Source of the DNA: Chimonanthus salicifolius | Lineage: Eukaryota > Streptophyta > Magnoliopsida > Laurales > Calycanthaceae | Direction of reading: 5' to 3' | Assembly (NCBI GenBank): GCA_013350335.1 | Contig: CM023539.1 | Location: 28,637,043-28,701,042, forward strand | Length of the DNA stretch: 64,000 bases | Part shown: positions 11,038 through 22,081 of the stretch, piece after piece | Layout: each line of letters begins with the position of its first letter | How positions within the stretch are numbered: position 1 is the first letter of the stretch | Program-made: the position numbers and the translations under genes | The notes under the pieces: model-generated | Database searches by the model: none | What the model was told of the DNA's origin: nothing | Seen by the model: the letters and a program-made list of their open reading frames with translations, nothing else

Positions 11038-11270
11038 ATGGGAATTTCATCTCATGGATGAAACCCCCACTTGGATCATTAATGGAGAGATGAGGAGCTT
11101 GCTTATTTTAAAATTCAAACCAAGGGTACACGTTGGAAGGGGAGTTTCATCTCATAGATGAAACCCCCAAATGGAGCATTAATGGGAGATGAATGATTTT
11201 AGTGGTGGTTACACAAGATAAACAAGGCACACCGTTGGAGCCTTGGGAGTTTCATCTCATGGATGAAACC
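11038..11270. repeat. Three GTTTCATC/GATGAAAC stem-loop modules
   Basis: TTTCATCTCATGGATGAAAC or a one-base variant occurs near 11045, 11145 and 11251, each followed by CCCCCA and a GGAGCATTAATGG-like tail. The spacing is about 100 bases. Inverse copies occur near 12476, 12831, 12926 and 13034 in the reverse-oriented fragment. Confidence 0.75.
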
Positions 11271-11452
11271 CCCAAGTGGAGCACTAAGGGGGGAAGTTAA
11301 TGAAAATGGGAGTTACACAAAGGGCTATACATCTATGATTGGTTCTCATACCTCCATCCATTTAAATCCTTTTAAACCTTTTAAAAAAAATCATACACAT
11401 ACATTTATGATTTTCCTCCTTCAAATCCATTAAAATCAAACCAGTGTCTTTT

Positions 11453-11645
11453 CATGGGGTTCGGCCATACAAAGTGGCCGAACCCTATGGTCCATCATCT
11501 TCCCTTTTAAAATCACGTTAAACCCATAAAACTTCCTTAACTCTTTCCATGGGGTTCGGCCATACACATGGCCGAACCCTATGGTTCATCATTGGTTCTT
11601 TCATCCATAATAAAAATTAGGGTTCGGCCATGCAATGGCCGAACC
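11453..11645. repeat. Three GGTTCGGCC/GGCCGAACC stem-loops in S1
   Basis: The modules are 11453-11490, 11547-11584 and 11621-11645. Each has GGTTCGGCCAT pairing with (A)TGGCCGAACC across a short loop, and the outer CATGGG/CCTATGG sequence often extends the stem. Two more complete modules are at 13634-13669 and 13763-13795, with a half module at 13511-13530. Confidence 0.82.
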
Positions 11646-11790
11646 ATGTCCTTGACCACTTTTTTTCTTATTTTTTGCAATTTATCGAGCACTTACCGAT
11701 TCCGCGTCTCCTCCTATTTTCTTTCACTCCTTCTTGCTCCTTTCCTTCCTTAGCCTCTCCTTCCTCCCTTCTTGATCTTTAGCTGAGACT

Positions 11791-12840
11791 GACCTTGCTA
11801 AAAACCCCTTGGAGTTGTTCGGCCAAGTGATATGGATTGAGAGAGAGAAGCTTGAGATCAAATTATTCTAAGTCCTTTTTGGTCTTGAGAGGAGACTCGG
11901 CCTTGAGAGGGAGGGAGAGAACATGATAAAATTTTCTAAGTGTTTGGTCTTCTTTCTCCTAGAGTGCTGGTTGACCAATAGATGTTTTGAGGGAAATATA
12001 TCAGCCAAGAGGGAGAGAGGGAATTGAAAAATTAGTCTCTTCCTTGATTACTAGGGTCGGTCGAAAGGTGATGACTTTTGTGCTCCCAATGTGTAACTCC
12101 CATTCCTTAATGCTTCCCTTGGGGGTTTCATCCATGAGATGACCTTGCTAAAAACCCCTTGGAGTTGTTCGGCCAAGTGATATGGATTGAGAGAGAGAAG
12201 CTTGAGATCAAATTATTCTAAGTCCTTTTTGGTCTTGAGAGGAGACTCGGCCTTGAGAGGGAGGGAGAGAACATGATAAAATTTTCTAAGTGTTTGGTCT
12301 TCTTTCTCCTAGAGTGCTGGTTGACCAATAGATGTTTTGAGGGAAATATATCAGCCAAGAGGGAGAGAGAGAATTGAAAAATTAGTCTCTTCCTTGATTA
12401 CTAGGGTCGGTCGAAAGGTGATGACTTTGGTGCTCCCAATGTGTAACTCCCATTCCTTAATGCTTCCCTTGGGGGTTTCATCCATGAGATGACCTTGCTA
12501 AAAAGCCCTTGGAGTTGTTTGGCCAAGTGATATGGATTGAGAGAGAGAAGCTTGAGATCAAATTATTCTAAGTCCTTTTTGGTCTTGAGAGGAGACTCGG
12601 CCTTGAGAGGGAGGGAGAGAACATGATAAAATTTTCTAAGTGTTTGGTCTTCTTTCTCCTAGAGTGCTGGTTGACCAATAGATGTTTTGAGGGAAATATA
12701 TCAGCCAAGAGGGAGAGAGAGAATTGAAAAATTAGTCTCTTCCTTGATTACTAGGGTCGGTCGAAAGGTGATGACTTTGGTGCTCCCAATGTGTAACTCC
12801 CATTCCTTAATGCTTCCCTTGGGGTTTCATCCATGAGATG
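11791..12840. repeat. Tandem repeat, three copies of 350 bp
   Basis: GACCTTGCTAAAAA begins at 11791, 12141 and 12491, and each copy ends in TTTCATCCATGAGAT. The copies differ at only a handful of bases (for instance TTTTGTG against TTTGGTG, and AACCCC against AGCCCC), so the triplication is young relative to the LTR. The unit covers the purine-rich leader region of the reverse-oriented LTR fragment. Confidence 0.9.
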
Positions 12841-14109
12841 AAACTCCCAAGGCTCCAACAGCCACCAAGGGTTGCCTTGGTGTAGCCTCCCCCCATCTTC
12901 CTCCTCTTATTAATGCTTTATGTGGGGGTTTCATCTTGAGATGAAACTTTCCCCCCCTCCAATGCGTGCCCTTGAATTTTTTAATTTGAAATGAACCACC
13001 ACTCCTCACCTCTCCATTACTTGTCCATGTGGGGGTTTCATCTTTGAGATGAAACTCCCATGCCAACATGTACCCCTTGATTTAATGTTTGAAACAACAA
13101 TCCTTCACCTTCACACTTCACTCACTTTTAATTTAACCCACCACTTTGATTTAACTCATTTCACATCAACTCACTCATTTAACTAATCACTTCGAAACCA
13201 ACTCACTCACTTGATTGTCTTTCCATTTTAATTCAGCCCAACATAAATTAAGCTTGGACTCACTTGGTGGTCAACCAAGTCAACCATGACCCATTGGGTC
13301 CCAATTGGGCCTTTTGACCCAAATAACCACCTTGACCCAATTAAATGTATCTTACCCATTTACCCTACATTGAACACTCATTCCATAACCGTTGGGTCTT
13401 AATTGGGCCATTGCCCAACACCTTACTCATCTAAGGTCCATGTCCATTAATTCATAATTTAAATGGACAAATTCATGTAAATTGATATCTTGAAAATCCA
13501 GGGTGTTACAGTGTATGGCTGAACCCCATGAACCATTTTATGGGTCATTCATGGACAAATCATGTTAGATGAATGACTATGTAAGGAAAGGGAAATAATG
13601 GCAATGTTGTAAATATAGGCTAAAATGAAAGATCATGGGTTCAGCCATGGTGTATGGCCGAACCCCATGAGGAATGTTTTTATGGACTTATGTGGTTACC
13701 AAGTTTAAATGATTAAGTTAAAGGATCAAAAGAGTCAATAGAGGGACCAAAATCAAGTGGGTGTGGTTCGGCCATGTTGTATGGCCGAACCCCACAAAGG
13801 TGTATTTTATGGACTTGGACATTATTGTAAATCAAATGGGACATGGGATTGATTGGTTGACATGTTATAAGGTAACGAGACCTCACTAGGGTTGCACGAT
13901 GAGCGGTTTTCGGACGTGAACGCAAGGACACACTAGTGGTCATTGGTAGGATTCTACCTCTTTGAAACCATGGTTTATGTAATATGGTTTATTTTGTTAT
14001 TTTGATGAGTCATGTTGCAAAAATGTATATTTCAAATATGAGGTTTTTGATGCTATGAATATACTATTACATAGCATATGGACACATACATCTCATGCAT
14101 GGCATGGGA

Positions 14110-14280
14110 GGGATGTTTGTAACCGGAGACTACGCTCTGTCGGGGCATCCGTAAGGCATTCGTAGGAAGACCTTCATGTGCATTAATCCATCAAGAAGAA
14201 TCCAGAGAACACATTCCGTCGGGGCGTCTGTAAGGCAAGTGTGGGGATACCTTGATGAGGAGAATTCCATCAAGAGGTTA
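14110..14280. repeat. GTCGGGGC minisatellite, about two copies, in S1
   Basis: TCTGTCGGGGCATCCGTAAG and CCGTCGGGGCGTCTGTAAGG head two related units of about 90-100 bases that also share a CATCAAGA tail. The inverse of this repeat is present in S2 at 16325-16560. Confidence 0.55.
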
Positions 14281-14924
14281 CATGTGTTTGTGATGGGTGG
14301 GACTCAATGCATTTGACACCATGGCATGGCATAGTTTTCATATGGTTTGATAATATGTTATTATATATGATGTGTACTAACCATGTGTTAACCCTATTTG
14401 GAGTACCTACTGGGCGCGTTGTCTAATGCCCTACTTCTACCCTAGTGGATGACACAGGAAATGAAGGGAACGACGAGCGTGAACGGAGCCAAGCATAGGA
14501 GCTTGAATGTGTTTAATTTTATATTTTGATTAAGTTACTTATGGACTTGTAATTTGAGTAGCTAGAATTCAGGCATGTAATAACTTAGATATTTTGCTAT
14601 GATTTGAATGGTTTATGTTGGATATTCTAGTTGAGATAATTATAGTTAAAGACTTGAACAACTTTCTTATCTAAAATGGAATAGAGTTAGGTTCTATTAT
14701 AATCCGCAATTTATGATTTATTTCGCATGTATATATATTAGTACGTGTGAACCGTATTCGTGGACTTAGTCCATGCACATGAATGGTTGGCCAGTTAAGG
14801 GTCGGACTATAGAAGTTCGGATTTAGTTCGCGTCGTGATGTCCCGCTCTCTATCACTCTTTGTTTATTTAAAAAAAATAGACTCTGATTTTCGAAAAGCG
14901 AGTAAAAAAGGGCAGGGAGTTATA

Positions 14925-15539
14925 GAACCACACATTAGAAGAAAGATCTTCATAGGCAAGTGCTTCTGGGTTTTAATTTTCTTTAAAACCTTTGTTCCGA
15001 AAGTGGATTAAAGGGAGGTACCCCAGAATCATTATAAAAAATTCTAGAGCGTTGTCTATGGCACAAAGGTGGCTGGAACTCTTGGTCAAATGGATAGGTG
15101 GAATTCCTAATCGAATGTGGTGGAAATTCCCAACCAATTGAGTGAGGTAGAATTCCTACTCTAATTGTGAGGGTGTAAGTCCCCACTTAGTGGATTTTGG
15201 GGATAGCTCAAGGTTGAACGAGTCCTAACAGTGGATGTAGGTTAGCTAACCGAACCACTTTAAATTGGTCTTGTGGTGTTTGATTCATGTGTGTTTGTAT
15301 TTAGTATTTAAGTACTCTTCTTAACACATATCACTTTGCATATTGATAATCTTATTATACACATTGGACACAAGCATTGATAATCAAAGTTATCTAAAGG
15401 GTCATAATCTTAGTGTGATCGCTTAAAGAAATTATCACACTAAACAAATCTCTTGATAAACATTCCGTTGCCTCTTTTATAATCAAGAAATTTGTAAACA
15501 CCATTAAAAATAGGATTGACCTATTCACTCCCCCCCCCC
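14925..15539 (+). repeat. 3' LTR of element B, middle segment
   Basis: After GAACC the B LTR resumes. It contains GTGAGGGTGTAAGTCCCCAC, CAGTGGATGTAGGTTAGC and ACCGAACCAC, all shared with the LTRs of D (52190 on), M and H. It ends in a run of C that S2 entered. Confidence 0.75.
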
Positions 15540-16324
15540 TGTAACGCCCCGCCCTTTTTCACTCGCTTCTTCCTGTAAACAGAGTCTATTTTTTTTTTTA
15601 TAAACGAAGAGTGATAGAGAGAGGGACGTCACGACCCGAGCTAAGTCCGAACTTCTAAAGTCCGACCCTTAAGCCAACCCTATGTGTGCATGGACTCAGT
15701 CTATGAAAACGGTTCACACATAGCAATATAAACATGTGGAATAAAAATCGTAACATGCGGAAACATAATAGAACACAGTTCTATTCCGTTCAGATAACAA
15801 AGTATGTCAAGTCCTTAATCATCATTATCATAACGCAATTATCCAATAAAACATCCAACCATAGCAAATTCATCTAAGTTATTACATCTGAATTCTAGAT
15901 ATTCAAAATACAAGCCCATGAGTATCTTAAACAAAATATAAACTAAATCATCCAAGCTCCTATGTCTGGTCCATTTCGCTTTCATCATTCCCCTCGTTTC
16001 CTGTATCATCCACTAGGGTAGAAGTAGGGCGTTAGAACAACGTACCCAGTAGGTATTCCAATTAGGTTTAACACATGGGTTAGTACCAAAAATCCAGATA
16101 TAATAAATACCAAATCCAGTTATAATAAATCATACCATACTTATAAAGCATCATATCCAAAACAATGTATAATAATAGAGATCCAATCATACCGATAGAA
16201 ACCAAAAACCTTACATGATAATAAAGATCATAATCATGCCGATTCAATGCCATGCCATGCTATCATATGCAATGAGTCCCACCCATCACAAACACATAAA
16301 AGTACCCACCACATAGGTCTTTCC

Positions 16325-16560
16325 GACGCCCCGACGGAGTGTGGACCCTCCGGTTACATTTCATACATAATATCCTCTTGATGGAATGCTCCTCATCAAG
16401 GTATCCCCCACGATTCTATTATGGACGCCCCGACGGAGTGTGGATCTCCGGTTACAATTCATACATAGTGTCCTCTTGATGGAATGCTCCTCATCAAGGT
16501 ATCCCCCCACGAATGTTTTACGGACGCCTTGACGGAGTGTGGGTCTCCAGTTACCGTTCA
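16325..16560. repeat. 99-bp minisatellite, 2.4 copies, in S2
   Basis: GACGCC(CC/TT)GACGGAGTGTGG starts at 16325, 16424 and 16523. Units share CTCCGGTTAC, TCTTGATGGAATGCTCCTC and ATCAAGGTATCCCC. Confidence 0.85.
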
Positions 16561-17048
16561 TCCCTCCTATGCCATGCATGAGATGCAAATGTCCACATGC
16601 TATGCAATTATACAAATCATAGCATTTAAAAGCTCATATTTGAAACATATACAACACATGCTATTTTATCATATAAACATAGTATTTAAAACTCACATTT
16701 TTGAAACATATCCTTTGCAGTATAAATTCATCAAATCAAGATAAAAACAATGTACATAAACCCAAGGTTTCAAAGAGGTGGAATCCTACCAATGCTAACA
16801 TGTCCTTGTGTCTTTCGTCCTGTAACCGCTCACGATCGTAAACACCTTGTGAGGTCCCGTTACCTTAAAATATAACAATCAATCAAAACCAAGTCCCACT
16901 TGATTCACAATATTTTTAAGTCCATAAACCAATCCCCATGGTTTATCATTTTCAACCGATATTACCAAATTGCCATTGGTCTAATCTTTAATTAACAATT
17001 CATTCATTTAATCCAACATACGTAACCCTATGTTCATCAAAACAATCC

Positions 17049-18593
17049 CCATGGGGTTTGGCCATGGTGTGGCCAAACCCATGGTCCCTTATTTTCACTT
17101 AATTACCAAAATGCCATTATACATATCCATAGCCATTTACCTTCCATATTTTCATATATTTACAAGATTGTCATCCATGGTTAATATAACCAATTATTCT
17201 TATTTACAATATACTTAGGCTAATAATTAACCCATTAATCCAAATTCAAACCGATCCTTAATCCAAACAAGTCCATAAAAGAAATCTCATGGGGTTCGGC
17301 CATACACCATGGCCGAAACCATGATCCTCCATTTTGGCATGTATTTACAACTTTGCCATTGCGTTCAATCACCTCATGTTTATATTCCAAACATAGGTCC
17401 TTTCATTCATTTAATCATGCATAACACTTAGTCCATACATGATCCATGAATTTGGTTCATGGGGTTCAGCCACCCACCTTGGCCGAACCCTATGATGCAT
17501 AACTTGCCAATTATTTATTCATGGTTCACATCACCAATAGCTCATAAAAATGGTCCATCATCTTTCCTTCTTAAAGTCACTTTAGACCTTTAAAACTTAC
17601 TTAACACTTTCCATGGTTTTTATATTTTGCAGCCCTCTAAAATTAATAAATCAATCCACATGATTCAATGTCTAAGAAACCCCGAATCCATAACTATATT
17701 TGGCGGGGTTCGGCCATACACCATGGCCGAACCTCAACCCTTCTTTTCTACTCTTTTGGTCCAAAAATTAAATCTAACAACCTTTCCAAATTATGAAACC
17801 TCTTTCAAAAATCATTAATCCTTGATCTAGCATCTTAGCCATAATGAAATTATGGTTCGGCCATGCAATGGCCGACCCATATCCTTAATTAGGAACTTAC
17901 TAAAAACTATCTTCCATAAAAATGAGCAATGTTCCTCCATGCTTCCATTCTTAGAAATTTTCTAAATTAAGAAGCATCCTTCATAAATTAGATAATTTCC
18001 AAATTTAGCATGCATCTTTCCATACTTAGAAACTTTCCCATTTTAATCTCCTCCTTCTATTTTTAGAAGGTTTCCAAATTTATCTCCACCTTCTATATTT
18101 AGAAGGTTTCCAAATTTAATAAGAAACTCCATGGGGTTCGGTTATACACCATGGGGTTCGGCAATGCACCATGGCCGAACCCTATGGTTCATACTCTTTA
18201 GAAATCATACATTCCCATTCATCCATTAATTTGTCTTTCCATGGATCTAAAACCATCAACCATACATTAAACCATTTAAACCCATATGCATTCATTAACT
18301 AATGCTTCTCCATTTAAATCCTTTACAATCCTATAATTATTCCATGGTTTTCTCCCATAAAATAACCAACAACCTTTCATAGGGTTCGGCCCTTCACCAT
18401 GGCCGAACCCTATGGTTTATCAACCTCTTCTTAAACCATTTTAAATCCCTTTTAAAACATGCATAATTAATCCATGGTTTTCAATCCATAAAAATCCATT
18501 ATTTAAACCATAGCTTTCCATTAAACTTAACCATAATCATCCCTTAATCTTGTTCCATGGGGTTCGGCCATACACCATGGCCGAACCATGTGG
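17049..18593. repeat. Array of eight GGTTCGGCC/GGCCGAACC stem-loops in S2
   Basis: Modules are at 17049-17084, 17288-17323, 17458-17494, 17704-17734, 17852-17880, 18129-18187 (one and a half copies), 18378-18415 and 18555-18593. The typical form is CATGGGGTTCGGCCATACAC followed by CATGGCCGAACCCTATGG, giving a stem of 11-16 pairs. The DNA between modules is unrelated from one gap to the next, so this is a dispersed array and not a simple tandem repeat. Confidence 0.88.
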
Positions 18594-19048
18594 TTCTTTT
18601 CCTTTAAACAAAAATTATAAGATCATTTACCGGTTCCGCGACTCCGTCGGCTTGTTCTTGCTCTTTCAATCATTTTTCTTTCTTAGCCTTTTTCTCCTCC
18701 TAGATCTTTCCCTCTAGCTAGTTGCTATTTCCTTTGTGTATGCCGTGAATGATCTTGAGAGAGAGAGAGAAATCGGCTATGTGCATGTATGTATTGCGCC
18801 CTTGCTGCCCTTCTCTTCCTTTGAATAAAATTCTACACAGTTCCAACTTAGACAATGCCGTGAGCCACTTTGCTGCCCTCTCCTTTTAATAACTTCCACA
18901 CGGCCATCCTTAATCCTAAATTTAGAATGTGCTATGTACCGATTGTGTTTAACAATTGCCTTAGTTAATCTCCCATTGATCCCAATTTAGATGTGCCATG
19001 CGCCCCTTGTTTCTCTTGATTTAGAAGGTGCCATGACTCTCTAAATTA

Positions 19049-19374
19049 GCCATTGCCTAAACCCGAATCTATCTACACGTTTTTTGCCCAATTTAGGACA
19101 ATCCTTGGTCACATATAATTCCTTGATTTTTATGATAGAAAATCTTATCTTGTATGCCCATATCCCATGGATTAAATATCTCATATTCGGCCAAGAAATA
19201 TCCCATACATAGCCATTGCCTAAACCCAAATCTATCTACACGTTTTTTGCCCAATTTAGGACAATCCTTGGTCGCATATAATTCCTTGATTTTCGTGATA
19301 GAAAATCTTATCTTGTATGCGCATATCCCATGGATTAAATATCTCATATTCGGCCAAGAAATATCCCATACATA
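19049..19374. repeat. 163-bp tandem duplication in S2
   Basis: GCCATTGCCTAAACCC starts at 19049 and 19212. The two 163-base units differ at only a few positions (for example CGAATC against CAAATC). Confidence 0.9.
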
Positions 19375-19629
19375 GCCATGCAACTCCTAAAATCTTTCCA
19401 TCATATCTTCCATGTGCATGCAATTAATCCAAATCCTTTATTTATATAAATTGCATTACCAATTAAATTCAACTCCATTTAAATTTATTTGAAACCATTT
19501 ATCAAAATCGTTGGGTCTTAATTGGGTAAACACCCAACATTTTACCCATCTAAGATCCATATCTAAAATTTATAAATTAAATGGGTAATTTCTGTAAATA
19601 TTTATAACTTGAAAGTTCGGAGTGTTACA

Positions 19630-20039
19630 CCCCCCATCTCCCCTTCCTTCCCCCCCTCCCTTCTCCTCTAGGGGGGTCAATTATGATGTTGTAGCACATT
19701 GAAAATGGGAAATTTCAGCTATATATAGAGGATGGGTGTTAGTTAAAAATCGGTATTATGTTGGTCTCTCTCTGCATCTGTCTTCTTCTCCTTTGTTATT
19801 CAATTTATGTTCTAGTTTTCTGCAACTTCAAACTAAGTTCCAGTGTTGATATTGTCGGATTTTCTCAAGGCTTTTGGTGTGTATTCTTACCTAGGTATTA
19901 TTTTTATTTGTAGATCATACGTAGTTGAAGTTGTGTTTAAATTTTGGGAGAAAAATACCTAGTAGATTTCTCAGGAAAAATCGGCAAAGAAATACGGAGA
20001 AAAAGAGCAGACTACTCAACTGGTTGAACAATTTAGTCC
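19630..20039. other. End of B's LTR and unassigned flank
   Basis: The C- and T-rich start (to about 19679) matches the pyrimidine-rich LTR end of D (CCCCTCCCC, CTTTCTAG). The usual LTR terminus CTTTCA is not found, so the end is degraded. From about 19680 to 20039 I see no coding and no recognised repeat. Confidence 0.45.
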
Positions 20040-20520
20040 TTAATGTTTCACTACTATGAGGGGTATGGGTGGCCCATATCTTTCAATGACTTGGAGTCCT
20101 TCTTTATAATCTTCAAACCTTAACAAATTAAAGAAGAGGTTGTTCATCACCATGTTTCTACATAACAAATTGTCAAAATAATCCTTGTATTGTCTCTTAA
20201 TCACAGTATCAACCAATTGTTGTCTCGATGAAAATGCAAAAAACAACAGATGATGTTAAACTTTCCCCTATGCAGGCAGATCTAATAGATGTCCCACTTC
20301 TTCTATGTCTTTTTTATCTCTCTTTAAATGCTATGGGATCCTTTGCCATTTCACAAATATTCTGAGGAACTTTATCACACATTTTGACATCATGCAAAAT
20401 TGTTTTTGCAAGATGATTTCTAAAGCGAGTAATACCACCGCCAAAAATATCTTCACAAAATTTACACTTCATTTTATTTTCACCCAAATCCTCTCCATAT
20501 TTACCAGAATTCATCTTTTT
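20040..20520 (-). pseudogene. hAT-family transposase N-terminal fragment with BED zinc finger
   Basis: The minus-strand frame 20514-20314 encodes a BED finger: MKCKFCEDIFGGGITRFRNH followed by LAKTILHDVKMCDKVP, with the CX2C pair and spaced His ligands. After a one-base frameshift near 20316 coding continues (KDIEEVGHLLDLPA), and the frame 20246-20040 holds a weaker hAT-like stretch (FFNLLRFEDYKEGLQVIERYGPPIP). The catalytic core and C-terminal dimerisation domain of hAT transposases are missing, so it is a truncated relic. BED fingers also occur in host genes derived from hAT, which the fragment cannot exclude. Confidence 0.72.
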
Positions 20521-22081
20521 GTCAAGGGATTTTCGATGGAAAGTGAAAAAAAATATCTAGAAAAAATATGAACATAAATTTTAGAAAATAATAAACAAGC
20601 AAAGGGTAATCAACTAAAATAAGAAACTAAAACCCTAAGTGAGCATTTGTATATCAAATTGTCAATAACAAAGAACAGAAGATAAACCAAAGGTAACTCT
20701 CCAAGTTTCCAGTTCACTTGAAAAATGAGAGATAAAAGTAGTCAATTAACATTAAATAAAATAAGAGAATCATTGTTGTTCTGTAAAGAGTAAAGAGAGA
20801 TATGGGTGGGTTTAAAATTTTAATAAAATTATTAGAAGAAAATGAGATGGTTTTGATTTGTAAAAAGATTAAAAAATCATGTGTTTTTTATCTCATTCAT
20901 ATTTGGTGCTCAAAAGATTAACCCTCCCATGTCCCAACAATGAAAGTAAAATCAACTGAATTAGGGATTCTACCTCTGTTCCTAGATGAATTGTCGGGAC
21001 TGAAACAGGATTGGGCAGTTGCAAATAAAGGAAAAAGAAGCGAAATCTATGCCTCTATTGAGACTTCATACTTCAGATGAAAGGGCCGAAGAGGAGTTGA
21101 GGCATATGGATGGATGTTGTGCGAGTGCGTCTGCGAACGACAGAGTGAAAGTGCAGAGAGAAGAGCGAGAGAAAGAACAATGAGAGAGAATGCCGATGGT
21201 GATGTCTAATCGAATGGCGATGGGCGTCGGGCGATGATTGAGACAGAGAGAGGCAGAGAGCACAACCTTGGGATTCAGGTGCAAGCGAAAGATGGGTCTT
21301 TGGCTATGGGTTGAGGAAGATAGGTGGGTAAATCAGGTTGATGGGATTTACGGATGTGATTGAGAAGGAACGTGGGTTGAATAAACGTTTTGCATGGGTT
21401 GGGCGATGGCTATGGAGATGGGAGAGACTTAATGGTTGGGCTAAAACGAGGTGGAAGACGGGGTGAACTGATCTTGGTGACGAACTTAGGTGGAAGCTCT
21501 GACAACTGGCAGGGCGGAACTGGTTGCCCGACTTTAGTAGTAGCGTTGGCTGCTTGTTGAAGACTTGAACGAGGTGGAGAAATAGAAACAAAGAAGATGG
21601 AAACCCTTGAAACTTGAAACTTGAAACCCTAGGGAAAATTAAACGTTGGGGGTTTATGTTAAAGTCTTAAGTTTTGTCCGTGTCTCTCCGTGGATGTGTG
21701 CACTGTGCAAAATCGTGGGAGTGGAAGTTACCATTTCTCGCGTTAAAAATGCGATATTAATGATAAATTGCCATTAAAAACGACAACGACATCAATATCG
21801 CAGTTTTAACGCGAAACATTATTTTGCCGATATTTGTGACTATGTACTCATGGAGACCCACACGAAGTAAATCGGCTAAGTACGACCCATTGCTCCATAG
21901 CCCACACAGTATTGACTATGTACGACCCATCGGTTGATAGTCATCTCCAACCTCACCACCCACCATCATGCATGCACATGCATGAATGCTCCACAAAATA
22001 ATGTCATGCATGAATGCCATGTCATAACATGCTAATAAGATAATAAGTATTCTAAAAAATAATATAGAATGCTTATTGAAG
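20521..22081. other. Unassigned region with one long inverted repeat
   Basis: No supported gene. Between 21060 and 21600 the sequence is GC-richer and purine-biased on the plus strand. An inverted repeat lies at 21738-21814. GTACGACCCAT is repeated at about 21878 and 21920, and GCATGAATG at 21981 and 22010. Confidence 0.4.
21738..21814. repeat. Inverted repeat with 21-base arms
   Basis: TCGCGTTAAAAATGCGATATT (arm 21738-21758) pairs with the arm 21794-21814, which ends TTTTAACGCGA, with one or two mismatches and a 35-base spacer. It may be a transposon end or an isolated hairpin. Confidence 0.7.

Larger units (their letters stand above)
11345..13510 (-). repeat. Reverse-oriented LTR head fragment inside S1
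   Basis: Read on the minus strand from 13510 it starts TGTAACACCCTGG and runs through AGGTGTTGGGC and AATTAAGACCCAACGG, matching the head of S1 itself (10564 on) at roughly 80%. It includes the 350-bp tandem repeats and three GGTTCGGCC stem-loops. Its left border, about 11320-11345, is not a proper LTR end, so its 3' part has been lost. Confidence 0.72.
10559..14929 (+). mobile_element. Solo LTR S1 (4.36 kb) of a Tekay/Del-type chromovirus with GAACC target duplication
   Basis: The LTR runs 10564-14924, starting TGTAACACCCCAG and ending GGGAGTTATA, with GAACC at 10559-10563 and again at 14925-14929. The same LTR family is at 15540 (reverse) and 63528. There is no internal region, which is the signature of LTR-LTR recombination. 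The interior is composite: a forward head (10564 to about 11315), a reverse-oriented head fragment (about 11345-13510, whose outer end is the exact LTR terminus) and a forward tail (13511-14924). Confidence 0.85.
15535..19634 (-). mobile_element. Solo LTR S2 (4.09 kb), reverse, in a poly-C target
   Basis: The LTR occupies 15540-19629. On the plus strand it begins TGTAACGCCCCG and ends GGAGTGTTACA; read in reverse, its start TGTAACACTCCG and the first 150 bases match the head of S1. Five C residues lie on each side, consistent with a CCCCC target duplication, though in a C run this cannot be proven. No internal region remains. It carries eight stem-loop modules of the GGTTCGGCC family and two tandem repeats. 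Confidence 0.8.
6301..19679 (+). mobile_element. Element B: SIRE-type Ty1/copia element, internal 3' part and 3' LTR, with two nested solo LTRs
   Basis: The internal part runs 6301-10106 and the 3' LTR starts at 10107. The first 1.2 kb is about 90% like element D from 53757 on, which places it just downstream of a gag region. In D gag is recognisable as copia by its primer site and zinc knuckle. B has no RT, RNase H or integrase between gag and LTR, so it is a non-autonomous derivative. Its 3' end has a feature known in SIRE elements, a purine-rich GGGGGAG stretch before the LTR (ATGGGGGAGAA near 9938, GGGGAG at 10101). S1 and S2 split the LTR. Confidence 0.72.
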
